A stretch of DNA of 64,000 nt from Fomitopsis serialis. Its lineage: Eukaryota; Basidiomycota; Agaricomycetes; Polyporales; Fomitopsidaceae. The notes under the pieces are model-generated. The model saw nothing but the letters and a program-made list of their open reading frames with translations, searched no databases and had not been told where the DNA came from. Shown in pieces: positions 9,562-22,181 of the stretch. The position numbers and the translations under genes are program-made. Positions within the stretch are counted from its first letter, which is position 1. Every line of letters begins with the position of its first letter. Location: positions 1-64,000 of the forward strand of contig NW_025954965.1 of NCBI RefSeq assembly GCF_022376445.1. Reading direction: 5' to 3'.

Positions 9562-12500
9562 CTGCTGGCTTTGGTACTGCTCGTACCTCGAGTACAAGTC
9601 ACCCAAGTTCTCCTAGACTGAGACCGAGCGGCCTCTGCCTTGCCTATCCAGTGCATTCGTACTCCTATCCGCCTTGCCGTAACTATGTGTACCCTAGCCC
9701 TCTGCGAGGCACAACGTCATCAGAGTTCAGTAGCCTTCTGACCTCTGACGGGAACGCGAAGCGCTCCAGAAGGACCCTCCTTGATTCAAAGTTATGCGGC
9801 CTCCGACATACTGAACGCTCAGACTCGGTACGATGACCTCGGTCCTCTGCAAGCTCTGAGGCCTGCCAGTGAGGATCCGTCCTCAGACGTTCCTGCATTT
9901 GACAACTCAATACCGAGCCTAAGTAAGCCACTCCCATCCAGATGCGTCACGACCCGCGTCGACAGCCAAGTCACCGCTAATCTGACTGTGCACCTTCCCA
10001 AGCGCCACGAAGCCCCTTCTGCGGTTCGCCACGCCCTCCCGGATCCAGGCGTGCCGTACGTCCGCTGCACGCAATGTTCCCATCCCCGCATCCCATAGCT
10101 ATCATCGGCAGCCAACGACGTCGCGCCCTCGTCCGTGCGCGTGATTCGCTGACAGGCTCGCGAGTACGGTGTGGGTACGCGCTCTCCGGGCGGCAGGTAC
10201 GCCCTGCGCCGTGCTATTGTCGGAGGAGGTTTAGAGCCTCCCCGCGCGCGTGCCGCGGCGGGCTTGGGAGCGCAGGCTGGAGACGGGGACGCGGGCGGAT
10301 CTTGCTGGGATGTGGCCCCCGCCCGTCGTTAGCACCCCAGTATGTACGGTGGGGACAGCTGACAGCTGCAACACGCATAGCTGCTCGCTACCGCCCAGAT
10401 GTGTGTATGACCTCGACCGAGTATGGCGCTCGGCGTTCCAATGCACATCAGTGTTCATGCTACCGCCGGACGGGATCATTTGGGGATCATCCACCGCATC
10501 CCCGCGCGTCCGCTCTTCGGAATCAAGTGGCCCTGATTGAGCATGCGAGCATTGCGGCGTGTGCGTGTGTTTGTGATTCGGGCGTAGCACCGACTGGGCA
10601 GTGAGGTAGCGGGGGTGCCTCGAGGCCCGGGCTCCTGGGACGTCTCCCGTGAACGTTTGAACGTTCACCAGCGTTCCGCTACCTTCGCGTCCTGCTACAC
10701 ACCTACTTAGCGTCGAGTGGCGAGTACAAGTGACGGGCGCAGTTGCTACTTGCTGATAGGTGTTGTTCCAGTCTGTTCCTACAGCAATAGTAGTCTCATG
10801 TCGTGACTGATACATCACAGTCTAGTAGCGACGCCGTATTCCCGTTCGCTGCCAGTTATTGCCCGACCCGATGCTTGGTCGTGGCATACGGTGGGTATGG
10901 GCTCACACAGCCTGCCAAAGGGTGAATGGAACGTAGAGGGGCCCATCTGCACCGTTAGCACAGCCCGTCTCGAAGACGTATCATACGGTAAGACTTTCCT
11001 ATGCCCACACATATATGCGCGCCGCTCTCGTTTGTTGCGACGAAACAAGGGAATATCTTGGGTCGCGACTCGGATGGTCATGGCCCACGTCAGTACTTGG
11101 CAGCTTCGAGAAGCACTATTAGTGCATGCAAACAGGCTCGTCACGACACCTGATCCAAGTGATTGTCTCGAAGCTGCGGCTGGTCATCTGCGTTGCCACA
11201 CAGGTATTGGGGCCCCAGACTGAGACCGCCCCCTCGATGGGTCGATTGTCTTGTTGGTGGCGTATTAACCCCACAATTGCCGCGTGGCCCACTATAATGA
11301 ATTGACCTCGCGATCGGAGGCGCGAGGCGCGATTTGATGTCCCAGCTGCAATGAAGGCCATCACATTAATCGCTTCACCAACACCAAACAATGCTTGTCA
11401 CCCCACGCACTCGTGAGCCTAGAGCCCCGCAGGCAGCACTGAGGCTGGTCAACGCGGCGCAAGACAGGGTGGCGATCAGAACGCGGTGCGTACATCGGTC
11501 GTGTGAGCACGGACGTGACTGAGTTCCGAGCAGCGCTGCGGGGCGTGCTCGTCTGTGGGGCGCCGGACTACGAGCTCCAGGTGAAGTCGACCTACTTTTA
11601 TGTACGTAGAGAGCTGAACTGGAAGTTAGCTTCGCCCTAGACCTCGGCAGACCAGCGTCCCGGGGACTAACACTCCCCCTCGGTGATCACTTGAGAAGTG
11701 CCCGCCTGCGGAACGCCACCTACGCGAATGGAGGATCTGGTGTCGAAATGCGGGGGTGCGGTCGTGCCTAACGTTAACTGAGGTAGGAACGCGAGCCCAT
11801 TCCCCCGCATCAGTGTACACACTCGGTTCCAAGCCATCAATGAGTACTCACTTAGATCTGAGTGATGCTATGACGCTGGTTGCGCAGCTTCCTGCGAAGG
11901 CAGAAAGTGAAAGTGGAGGTGCGAAAGAGGCGGTCATAGATGGATGGCGCTGATACATGCCTTCCCGCACTGATCATAGAACTTGGGTAGTCACCGTAGT
12001 TTCGTTGACCCGTTCGAACGGTTTCTGGGGATGCTTCGCCGTAGTGATACTTGGCGTAACACCATCTAGCATGATGACGTCTGTGGCGTAGAAGGGGACA
12101 ATCTAGGACAACATGCCGGACGCTGGGTAGTGTCTCTAGCCTCACTGGCAGGAGCGCGCAGCCACAGCCCATCCAAGGCAGGTGTAGCCGCATTGAGCGA
12201 CTGCGTCATACGCACAGGGTCAGCGCGACATTGATGCGACGCCGTCGGCCAAGCAGGAGCCACAACCCTGCTCGAAATAAAATGCTTGACAAATGCCTCC
12301 GGCGGACTTCGGCCAGTCGCCGGCAGCCCTCCGAGGCACGCGGGCGCTTGGTGCCCGTGCGCGATCACACGGATCGTTATCTGCCGCCACCTCCAAGGGC
12401 CGATCGGCCGATCGCTGCCAGCGTTTGTCGCGCCTCCGCCCCGAGCACACATCCTCCGGCTGCTCCGTGTCTGAAACGCACGTCCCGAGAACAGCCGGAC

Positions 12501-12978
12501 GGAGGTATGGTTTGGGTTTCATTGAAAGCCGGACGCGCGACCTGGTGGAGAATTGGAATGTCCCTTGGGGGTAATGACGGGAGAGCAAACGAAACGATCC
12601 GGAACACCATGGAGCACGCAATAACCCTCGGGCCTGGCTTGGGCCCTGTTCAGCATCCCGGCGCAGAATTCGGCATGTGGTATACAGGGTCTACAGTAGC
12701 CGCGTTCATATTGACTTACCTGGGAAGAGCGAAAAGGTAACTTGGAGCCCTTTCCTGATTGCACGGGCTTTACGATTTGCTTTGCACAATCTTTGAACGG
12801 AGGAAGTGCGAACGGACGATGGTGTCAGGCAAATGACACTGAGGGATACACATTACGACAAGTCTCTCACCACACGTTCGTTCATATACATGCTGCCAGA
12901 CCCTACACCCACTCGCGGTGACGAATGATCTCCCTTCCACAGCAGCGCAGATCCCCCACATGACCAATTGGCTGACGC
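9562..12978. other. 3.4 kb without a supportable gene
   Basis: Contains many short overlapping ORFs on both strands (the longest about 195 codons at 10231-10818, minus) with no recognisable motif and no consistent splicing. A short perfect palindrome (GAACGTTTGAACGTTC) sits near 10650-10668. A small plus-strand ORF ending GGAKEAVIDGWR (about 11840-11953) looks slightly protein-like but is unsupported. Could be decayed transposon or lineage-specific DNA. Confidence 0.4.
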
Positions 12979-15831
12979 TCAGCCTTGGTCGTCTGCGTCC
13001 CGCTTGCGCTTCATCTCCCTCGACACCTTGTGCTGGGCCGCCTCGTGCCTCGCGAGTTCGGCGGGCACTTTCGACACCGGGCTCTTCGAGATCTCTGGGG
13101 ACCGTCGCAGTCAGCCTGTGCACCGCTGACGAGAGAGAGATAACGTAAGGCACCGTACCTTGCTTCAGATCGTACCTGCATTCCCCACGGGAGCATAGTT
13201 GGTGCGTGATTGATACACGGTCAGATAAGGAGAAACTGAAACAGAGCAATGATCGGACGTACATTACTTCTTCGTCGTCGTTCGACAGGAGGGTGATCGC
13301 GGTACCTTGCTTGCCGGCACGACCAGTACGACCTACGACGCGAAGTTCAAGTCAGCGACGACCATTCGAGTGAACCGCAGCGGCGTACCAATACGGTGAA
13401 CGTATGCCTCGATAGTATTGGCCATTTGGTAGTTGATGACCAAACTGACATCCTGCACATCGATCCCACGACCTGCAAGGTCGGTTGCGACGAGAACATC
13501 GGAGTCGCCCGTACGCAGCGACTGGAGCGCGGCCTCTCGCTGCTCTTGGTTCTTGCCTGAATGCAACGTTGCAGCACTCCACTGAAGAAGTGAGTGATCA
13601 GTATTCATCACAAGATAACTAATTCTGTGCTTACTCCTGCACGTTGAAGATCCTTCGCAACCATGTCTGCCGTCTTCTTCTGATTGACGAAGACGATGAT
13701 AGGTGAGGGATAGGTCCCACTGTTGAGGATCTCCAGCACCCGTTGCCTGCGACGTATAGAGTCAGCGCTCAGCTGACAAGATAGACAAAGTGTCACTCAC
13801 TTCTTTTTCTCGTCTCCGTTGACGAACTCCACATTTTGCTCGACCGTGTCCACGGCCCTGCCCGCCTCACCAATAGTGATGATTGCTGGCCTTTTCAGGT
13901 ATTTCTTTGCTAGCCGTTCGACGGGTGGTGGCATCGTTGCACTAAACAGCGTCGTAACGCGGTTGCGCCCCTTCTTAATCATGGTTTCGCCATCGACATC
14001 CATATGCTCGCCCTGGTCCTCGCCCTCCATCGTGTCGCTGGGGAGCTTGTCGAGGATGAAGGTGAGATCGACTTCGAAACCGAGGTTGACCATTCTGTCG
14101 GCCTCGTCCATGACGATATACCGGCATTGAGAGAGGACGATGACATGTCGCTCAATGACATCCTTCAGACGACCGGGGGTAGCGATGATGATCTCCGCAC
14201 CAGCACGGAGGTTGAACTGTTGCTCTTCAACCGCACGCTAGAAGGGCAAGGGTGAGCGAGGAGGTTTGTGCAAATTCCATACACAGTGACTTACTCCTCC
14301 GACGATGGATACACAAGTGAACCCTAGAGGTCCCGCGAACTTCTTCGCCTCCGACTCGATCTGCTGTGCCAGCTCACGCGTCGGCGACATGATAAGGGCA
14401 TAAGGACCGAGATGTCTGTTCTCGTCGGTGAAGGGCGGCAGGTTGGAGATGAACGCAAGCATGGGGATGACGAAAGCAGCAGTCTTACCGGATCCTAATT
14501 GACTGTCAATAAGGCAAATATTCGATGCGCTCACCCAGACGTACCGGTCTCTGCAATGCCAATGATGTCACGATTCTGCAGACCGATGGGAATGGCTTGT
14601 CGCTGAATGGGAGATGGTTCTTTGTAACCAATATGCTCAACGATATCCAGAATTTGTGAAGGGATATCGGACTCGGACCATGAACGAATGGGATGCGGGA
14701 TTGTACCACCTGTCATGGAACGTCAGCGACAGGAACGCGCGACGGAGATACAACAGCGGACCTCTGGTAGCGATGCTGAAGTCTTCTCGAAAGATACGCC
14801 AGTCCCGCTCCTTCATTTCTTCGAGGGGCTTCTCCGACCAGTGCCTCTCGTCCAGGCCGCTCTTGGCCGCCTTTCTTCGTTCAAGAGGGTCAACCAGCTG
14901 CATGACGTTCTCATTCCCATTCCGCCTGCTGCCAGAAGGCACGCCTCCACCGTCGTCCATGCCAGCAATGTGCCCACGACCGAACATGATTTGCGCTCCC
15001 TGCCGCTGACTACCTACGGCTGCAGGCGTCTCCGCATTGAACGTGTCGTCTTGCTCGTCCCAGTCGAAGACGAACTTGCGGTCGTTCATTTTGCGAATCT
15101 TCCGCTTCTTCTTGTCGACGCCGAGGTAGCGGGAGCGGATCGCGTCAATCTCGTTTTCCGTCATGGGCGGAACATACGCCGCGGATGGGGTCGTTAAATC
15201 AGTGGTACCGTTGCCAGTCGAGCTTACGGGAGGAGGAGGGGGAGGCATAGATACGTCTCTGTTCGCTGATGGGCCGGTTGGGGGAGCTTTACCTCGTTCT
15301 GCACGAGGACCAGTTGGGACGCCTTGATACGAGCCAGAGCGTCTGTCGTCTTGCGGTCGTCGATCCCTGCGGTCATCCCGTCTCCCATATCTCCCATCCA
15401 CCCCTCTCTCATCTCTTCCCCTGTCCCGCTCATACCTGTCACCATCTGTGAGAGAAAACAGAGGACAGAGTCACTAAAGTTGCGGCGGCGTGATGAGGGA
15501 CTAGCACTGACATCTGCCATTATCGCCGTACCTGCTCGTCCGCTCCCTCTCGCGGTCTCTGGCCCTGATTTCTTCAGCTTCGCGCTCTAACCGGTCGCGG
15601 TCACGCTTAGCCTGCTCATCCCGCTCCTTCTGTTCCCGTATCTCCTGCTCGCGCTTCTCGACCGCGAGCTTTGCGCGCTGCTCCTTAGTCAAGAATCTCG
15701 GCTATATGCGGTGGTCAGCACATTGCTACAACATGACACACGAGACCTACCTTGGAAGATGCCTCCTTCTCCTCCTTCTGCTTCTGCAGCAAGCTCTCAA
15801 TGGACAGCGGCTGCCCCCGTGTGGCTGCCAT
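12979..15831 (-). CDS. PRP28: pre-mRNA-splicing ATP-dependent RNA helicase PRP28
   Basis: DEAD-box helicase of the U5 snRNP (human U5-100K/DDX23) that exchanges U1 for U6 at the 5' splice site. Eleven exons: 15751-15831, 15512-15701, 14762-15445, 14545-14709, 14295-14494, 13801-14237, 13635-13746, 13389-13581, 13263-13332, 13159-13175 (17 nt), 12979-13094; 754 aa, no frame break. The Arg/Asp/Glu-rich N-terminus ([16 protein letters not shown]) is typical of Prp28. Helicase motifs in order: Q motif with [62 protein letters not shown], and [11 protein letters not shown]. The PRP28-type spacer between DEAD and SAT ([19 protein letters not shown]) is present. The C-terminus ends [14 protein letters not shown]. 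Shares a 230-bp bidirectional promoter with the EF-hand gene. Confidence 0.97.
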
Positions 15832-16061
15832 GATGAGTGTCAAGGTGCAAGGTGGAGGTGGTGGACCTGTAGCGCTGAAGCCTGAGCCGTCCCAGACTCG
15901 TGGTGGGACCGATCTGTATTCCTATTCGGGAAAGCGCCATCTGCACCGCGACCCCCGCGTCCAAGCACTGTCTCGTTCGCGTTCAGTGTACGCGACGGCT
16001 GCTTTCCTCGTCTTCTCGGATACTCTTCATCGTCTCCCGTTGCTGCGCTGAACGGTCTTTA
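15832..16061. promoter_or_regulatory. bidirectional promoter, PRP28 / EF-hand gene
   Basis: Only 230 bp separate the two divergent start codons, so the genes must share promoter sequence. No TATA box is evident. Confidence 0.5.
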
Positions 16062-16789
16062 ATGCCCGGCATGAACCGCGACGTGGAGGAGTTGCGGATG
16101 GATTCACCACGTCCAGAGACTCCGGAGCCAGCTACACGGCAGGGGCGCAGGAATGGCGTTGAGGGGGTCCAGCTGCTGGACGATGATGGTGCTATTTCAG
16201 TTCAGGTACGGATCGTACTAGATTGCGTTGAGTACGGCGGTCTGACACGCGGTGATCAATTAACTGCAGCTGGAATTCTGTCTGAAGCACATTTTCGCGA
16301 AGTACTGCACCCCACGGCCTCCGCCGCAGAAGTTTGCAGGGATGCTTTCGCCACCTGAGGGGGCATATCTCTCGCCAGAAGGTTTGGATACGTGGGCACG
16401 CGATACGAATGGCACGCCGTTCGATGAGGCGACGAAGGAGGAACTGATGGAGTTCCTGGACGTGACGGAAGATGGCGGTCTTACGTGAGTATCTCGTTGA
16501 GCTCTCGTTGAGCTGCTATATGCTCGTTTGCTCGGATGAAACGCATTTGGAGGCCGTATACTTACCCGTGTTTCACAGCTTCAAGGGGTTCATGCAGGTT
16601 TACCAGCTACAAACCGAGAACGATGAAGAGGAAACTTGGAGAGACTTGGTGAGCGACGTATTTTTTTGCGTATATGAAACTACCTCTCATACATGACCGA
16701 CTCAGTCCAGTCACGGATTTGATAGAACACTCAGATTAGTGGCTACACGCAGAGAAGACATGGACACGGACGGTCGCAATACTCCGTAA
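16062..16789 (+). CDS. small EF-hand / Miro-ELM-like protein
   Basis: Exons 16062-16205, 16270-16484, 16579-16648, 16706-16789 give about 170 aa in one frame. The middle contains an EF-hand-like loop, DVTEDGGLTFKGF, whose last position is Gly instead of the calcium-binding Glu. It is followed by VYQLQTENDEEETWRDL and SSHGFDRTLRL. The order (degenerate EF-hand, then ETTW-like and GYD-like blocks) resembles the EF-hand plus ligand-mimic (ELM) module of the mitochondrial GTPase Miro/Gem1. No GTPase domain or membrane anchor is present, so this is a stand-alone module. Function unknown; the Miro comparison is inference from remembered motifs. Confidence 0.7.
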
Positions 16790-17241
16790 GCCCTCGACTT
16801 GATATAATGCGAACAATTCTAATTTGGCGTCATGGTGGTGATACAGAGTGCAAACAAATGGCACCCATTCATCATGAGGGTTGCTGCATGCCATGCAGTC
16901 CCAGTGCATCAGCGAAAACAAGGATCCGAGCGACGTCGCCGCCCGTTGCAACCTTGCAATTAGGCTCCCATACGCAACGGGATGACCATGTCCAATGAAA
17001 CGACACTGATGTCTAATACCCAATGCTCTCGATGACTACCCTGTACAACGACACTCATCCCATGGTGATATCTCGCATGGGCATGGGAATTCAACCACTT
17101 ACGCTACAGCTCAACACGACGGCCCCATTGCTGACGGGTCGCGCGTTCTTTTCTCTTGCATTTGCATTGTATAGATCGATGTTGTTTCTCCGTACCTGCA
17201 CACAACAAAAGCACGAACAATTAAACGTTGCCGGATACAGA
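16790..17241. other. convergent intergenic region
   Basis: 3' flanks of the EF-hand gene and the methyltransferase. Nothing else seen. Confidence 0.5.
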
Positions 17242-18087
17242 TTAGCTGTCTGTTTTCCGTGTGAGCTTCCAGATCTCCACATCGTCCCAATCCTCCTTGT
17301 CCCAGTTCGCTCCGCCCTTTTCCAACGCTTTGACGATTTTCTTGTGTGGGACGCGCTCAGCGGTAAAATCCCAGAGTCTTACGGCATCCGCAAGTGCAAG
17401 GTCGATAAGCAACGGGTCTCGTCGCTCTATGGCAAGATATACCGGTGGTGAACGGCAACCATGCTTCGCCGAGAGCGTGGTGAGAGCATGCAGGGTTCGA
17501 AAGAGCGGCTGGACTATCTCGGTGGCGTACAACGTGTCGGAGGAGATGATCAGGTCGAACGGTGGCCTGAGTGTCTCGACGAGGTCCGGATGATCCGCCT
17601 CTGGGCCCTCCGGCAACCCTATGAACGTGGCGTTGTCCCATACCCATTGATCTGGGGGCACAGTCCAGTCGAGCGCACGGACTTGGACGGTGCCACTGCC
17701 CACGGGCAGTTGCGAGGTGTTACGCGCGACGTTGCTTGAGAGCACGGCGGAAATGACATCGGGCAGATCTGTTGCGAGCACGTCCCAGCCCATGGAGCAC
17801 AAGGCCAGCCTGCAGTCCACATGAGATAGAAGATGAACGACTGCCGGAACAACGCACGCCGACAACCCAATCCCACTCCCGAGTTCGATGGCTCGCAGCC
17901 GCCGCCCCGGAGGCGCCTGGCGTCTGAGCGCGTCGGCTAAGAACAAGGAGAGACACTGCGCGCCGAGCCAGAGGGCGGTGCCGTTTGTGAGGCCATTGTC
18001 GCGCTGTGCGAGGTAGAAGAGGTGGCCGTGGAAGGGGTAGCGAAGGAGGGCGATGTGCTTTGTGCTGTGTGCAGGGAGGGCGGCCAT
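17242..18087 (-). CDS. FAM86/METTL21-type protein methyltransferase
   Basis: Seven-beta-strand SAM-dependent methyltransferase of the lysine-methyltransferase-16 group, which modifies chaperones and translation factors. Exons 17858-18087 and 17242-17809, separated by a 48-bp GTGCGT-CAG intron. That intron has a length divisible by three and would be read through as extra protein if missed; removing it joins ELGSGIGLSA directly to LALCSMGWDVLATDLPDV, the expected SAM-binding motifs. A post-motif block PFDLIISSDTLY (the family's D-x-x-Y region) follows. About 265 aa. The ATG at 18087 is preferred over a non-ATG extension upstream. The substrate cannot be read from the sequence. Confidence 0.85.
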   Translation of the reverse strand: MAALPAHSTKHIALLRYPFHGHLFYLAQRDNGLTNGTALWLGAQCLSLFLADALRRQAPPGRRLRAIELGSGIGLSACVVPAVVHLLSHVDCRLALCSMGWDVLATDLPDVISAVLSSNVARNTSQLPVGSGTVQVRALDWTVPPDQWVWDNATFIGLPEGPEADHPDLVETLRPPFDLIISSDTLYATEIVQPLFRTLHALTTLSAKHGCRSPPVYLAIERRDPLLIDLALADAVRLWDFTAERVPHKKIVKALEKGGANWDKEDWDDVEIWKLTRKTDS

Positions 18088-18242
18088 GTGCAGCGACGTG
18101 ACGGAGGCAAAAGCCACGAGGCGCGTGTGATACCTATCAGCACTCTCTCCTCCTCCCTCCCGGACCCTGCGTCGGCCTCGTATCCACGTTCTCCCAGCCT
18201 CTCCCCTCGCCCTCCTCGCGCTCAGCGCGCTGTATATGACCC
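18088..18242. promoter_or_regulatory. bidirectional promoter, methyltransferase / RhoGEF
   Basis: 155 bp of CT-rich sequence between two divergent ATGs. Both genes must be driven from within it or from each other's 5' region. Confidence 0.5.
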
Positions 18243-21200
18243 ATGAAGGCCTTCTTCAACCGCATCGGCCTTACGAAGGACAAGGACAGGGACAGGACCG
18301 ACGTTCTCAGAGAAAGATACCCCAGCTCCCCCGCTGCCCGACTGGCCGCCTCAGCGCTCAACGGCAACGCCTACTACCCTAGACTCCTCTAAACCTCTGC
18401 CTGAGCTTTCTGATCGCACGCTCCCACCGCCCCCTCTAGACGAGCACGACCTTTCCACGTCAACCGAGTCCTCAACGAACGCTACGCCGATCGCGACCAT
18501 CCACTCACTGCCTCCCGCCGATCCTCCACTCGAGGACGTCACGAACATCCCAACCAAGCACGAGTCTGTGAGCTCGTCGAGAACAGCGCGGCAAGAGCCT
18601 GACTCTGCGGGACGCAGCTCGCGCAAAACGACCAACGGCAGCATGAGCAATGGCACTACCAGCGACATCCAGAAGAAGGTCGCTTTCCTCTCTCCTCCAC
18701 CGACACCAGGGCCTGCATTGGGTTCTCTACCGGAGAACGAGTCGTCTACGGGGCCGAGTGGTGCACACGCAAAGTCAACGGTGTCGCGTTTCCAGGCTAC
18801 GCATGCCAAAGACACGCGCGGGTCGACGTCCACGGCTGCGTCCTCAAAGACTGATGTCGCATCAACCGCTCGATCGGCCAGGCAAGCGTCTACACGAACG
18901 GCCCCGTCGCCATTTACCGCCAAGAGCTATAACGACGGCGCGTCTATCCACCAGTCACTGCGGTCAGGGACTCCGTATTCCCAGACGTCAAATGCCAGCA
19001 GTCGGATACTGTTGGCGCAGTCATGGAGTGAGGTTGCAGAGGAGGACCTTGTATCAAACATTGGCCAGCGTGAGCGCACGCGGCAGGAGGTGCTCTGGGA
19101 GATTGTTGCAAGCGAGGAGCGGTGCGTTTCCATCCTTCATACCGTCCCGACATCATTCACACATCAAACCTAGCTATGTGAATGAGTTATTAAAGCTGAA
19201 AGAAACCTTCATCGATCCCCTCCTTCACCCTTATTCTGCTACCTCACCAATCGCGTCGCCTACACCACTCGACTACGAGGACTACCCACGTTCGGATACC
19301 CCAGGGAATCACTCGAGCACCTCCCCATTGCAGCTCGGTTCCTCTCACCACTCGGTTCCTGTCTGATTCGCCAACGCCTCAAGGTAATCCTTCCCTCCAC
19401 GGAAGGACGATGGTCATCCGACCATCGACGGCGAGTCAATGAACTCAGAAGAGGAAGGAGAGGCGGATGACCGTATGGGTGCAACATACGCTTCTCGGGG
19501 GAAGAATGCCTCTGGTATGAGCCAAGCAGCAAAGCACAACCACCCCCAATCGCCGTATAACTCGCGGACAACAGGTGGTAAGTTTGGCACGACCGTGCCC
19601 TTCCCCTCGCGCTCGCACCAATCACTCCCACCACCTCCACGCGGTCTGAACACGGGACAGCCTCGACGCACTCACTGGGCGGCAGTCGATGATCGGCGAC
19701 CGGGATCGAGAGTATTCGGCGGAGCCAGCGCTCATTCTGCCAGGCCTCCGACGACCACCTCCGGAGCTAATGTGTTGCGCAAGTTCAAGCGCAGTCAGAG
19801 TGGGGTACCGGAAACCGGGGTCAACGGCGCTGTACCTGCGCGAGAATTGCCGGAGGACCTTCGAAATGCCTCGAGGTCATCGAAGGCGGTATACTCGATG
19901 GGCACATGAAGCTGAGCGAGAGTCTCAGGAAGAGATACGAAGAGCAGTACCCGTTGGTACGGTCACTAGCGGACGTGTTCGTCAGCAACGTGAGTAGCAT
20001 CCGTGAGCGAATGGGGTGACTCGTACTTACTGACCACCGTTGCTCTTTGCTTTTAGTCGCACATTCTCCACGGGTATGCGACTTATGTCCTCCACCTCGA
20101 GCGGCACTCGAGCAGGTCGACAACGCTATGTCAACAGCCAGCGCGAGCAAGAAGCCGAAGAAGCAGGATGCGGACCAATGGGTCAAGGTCTGCCAGTGCT
20201 TGCAGCGGCTGGAAGTCATCTCGTCCGACAAGGGCGAGACAGGGCTTGCTATCTCCCTCTCCAAGCCCTTCCAACGACTACTCAAGTACCCTCTACTCTT
20301 CCAGAATCTGCTGTATCACACAGACCCGAGTACGTTCGAGTACGAGAGTACGCTTGGGATGGTAGCAGAGGTGGAGATGATCGTTCGCAGTATTGAGGAC
20401 GAGAAGATCCAGAAGGAGGAGCGAGACAAGACAAGGGACGTCTTCGCGCGCATTGAGGGCTTGGACAAGGTCAAGCAGCTCATGGTGCCGAAGCCGTCGC
20501 GAGTACTCATGGAGGAAAGAGTTGTCGGCGGTCTCAAACCTGGGACTGATGCAACCATCAAACTATCTGCACCCCCGCCGACGACCGCAAAGGGCGTTAA
20601 GGGCAAAACGTCATTCAGACGTTTAAGCGATGTCTTGCAACCAGGAAGTGGAGGCGTTGGAGGGAAGAAGGATCAGTGGCTTGTTGTGTTCAACGACGTC
20701 GTACTCCGGTGTCAACGCACGGGGACGACCTCCTTGCCATTGGGGGCTTCCACGAATTCGAGGACGACTTCGCTGCCCGAGTTCCAGGGCAAGGCGAAGT
20801 ACGCCACGACGGGACGGCGGAACGTACATACGAAGCCTCGTAATCTGTACAAGTTCCTCAAGGTCAGTGACCGTTGGAACATACTGTCTACGAATGCTTG
20901 GGTTGTTGACATCTTGTCTTATGACTGCTGACAGATCGAGACTTGGGCAATAGGAGACGTCGTGCAGCCGAGAGAAGGTGTTGTTTCGATGGAGGAGTGA
21001 GTTTATCGCAATCTATCCCTACTCTGGTGCTAAATGACTATGCAGTGTCGCGCGCTCTCGCACACAAGTACACTCGGCGTACAGCCTCGCCTCGTACCGA
21101 TGCCTGATGACGACGAGGATGCAGCTAACGACTCCGACGACTCTGACCGGAAGAGCAAGATGAGTTTCTCCTACTGGGGAGCCGACAAGGTCACCGTCCA

Positions 21201-21675
21201 GAAGCCCATCAAGCCGCGGCAACTAGCAGCCAATATTGCACGGCGAGGGGCTGCTGGGTCACCGACTGCATATGGCCGGGAGTCATCGGCGAATGCCAAG
21301 TTTGGTACACGCTTGATATCCGCAGACTCGCCTAGCGGCGGTGCACGTCCAGCGAGTCGCAGGACGCAAGTTACACCCTCTGGAGGTCGGCGGCAGCCCC
21401 ATTCTGACGAGGACCACACCGTCAGGGCAACTGTTACGAAGGCCACTGTCACAGGCCATCGTCCAGCTTGGGACGGCAGCACGCGTGCGCCGGCCACTAC
21501 GCCTACGCAGAAGCGTCCTCGAAACACGTCCCAGACAAGTGCTGCCACGCGGACAACGACGACCGCTACTGCGCCGAAGCAGCTTTCTTCGCCCGCCCCG
21601 TCGGAGGATTCTGGTGTAGGCTTCTACCGCCAGATCATTGCACAGAACCCTTCTCTCAATGCTTTGAACGCTTAG
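18243..21675 (+). CDS. RhoGEF (DH domain) protein, frame broken at several points
   Basis: Guanine-nucleotide exchange factor for Rho-type GTPases, acting in polarity and cytoskeleton control. Exons: 18243-19121, 19174 to 19989 (possibly with a further intron), 20057-20862, 20935-20996, 21046-21675. A Ser/Pro-rich N-terminus starts MKAFFNRIGLTKDKDRDR. The DH domain begins RQEVLWEIVASEERYVNELL, continues EHLPIAARFLSPLGS, LRKRYEEQYPLVRSLADVF and SNSHILHGYATYVLHLE, and ends with the signature SKPFQRLLKYPLLFQNLL. A PH-like part (WLVVFNDVVLRC ... NLYKFLKIETWAIGDV) follows. Breaks are needed near 18313-18325, 19299-19302 (C run), 19390-19400, 19862-19866, 20103-20104 (G run) and 21103-21104 (C run); most are cured by one extra base. 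The conserved domain argues for assembly errors over decay. Confidence 0.85.
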
Positions 21676-22181
21676 ATGCTCATGGACTTATCTCGCTCTT
21701 GACGGCTCCTTCACGTTCATCATGTCTTTTAAGGATAACATATACGACCAACTCTGCCACCATCGCTATATGACAGACGCGCATGTCTTCCCTCGATGTC
21801 CAATATGCTCTGTTTTTCTGTCTCATTTCCCCATTTTCTCGCTGCGTTCTTCGTCATTGTCCCATTGTCATCGAGTACCCCCCAGTGGATGATACCGTAT
21901 CACTCATTATTCAGTCATGCAATTTCCCCTCCGATATAATAGTCAGGCATCGGTTCCGAACCCTCGTCGTGCTGCTCTCGCCTCATTTGCCTCCGGGTAC
22001 CCACCGTCTCTTCCCTCGCTGCGCATCCTTTCCCGTCCCAGGACCATCGCCAGGGCGTCCGTCGACATGCAGACACTTCAACTTCGCCGTCCTATTTCAC
22101 TATCCCATTATCACCTAGATCTTGGTCTATCTATAATGTATTACAACTAGGTATGCGATCGCGCCTTTTAGTATAGCCCGC
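21676..22181. other. convergent intergenic region
   Basis: 3' flanks of the RhoGEF and asparagine synthetase genes; T-rich tracts, no gene seen. Confidence 0.5.

Noticed and set aside
10640..10670. Palindrome GAACGTTTGAACGTTC as a transposon end
   Set aside because: No partner repeat or target duplication nearby; related words at 29521 and 61320 are short and probably chance.
18351..18923. 190-codon minus-strand ORF
   Set aside because: Antisense shadow of the RhoGEF N-terminal coding region; no protein-like motif.
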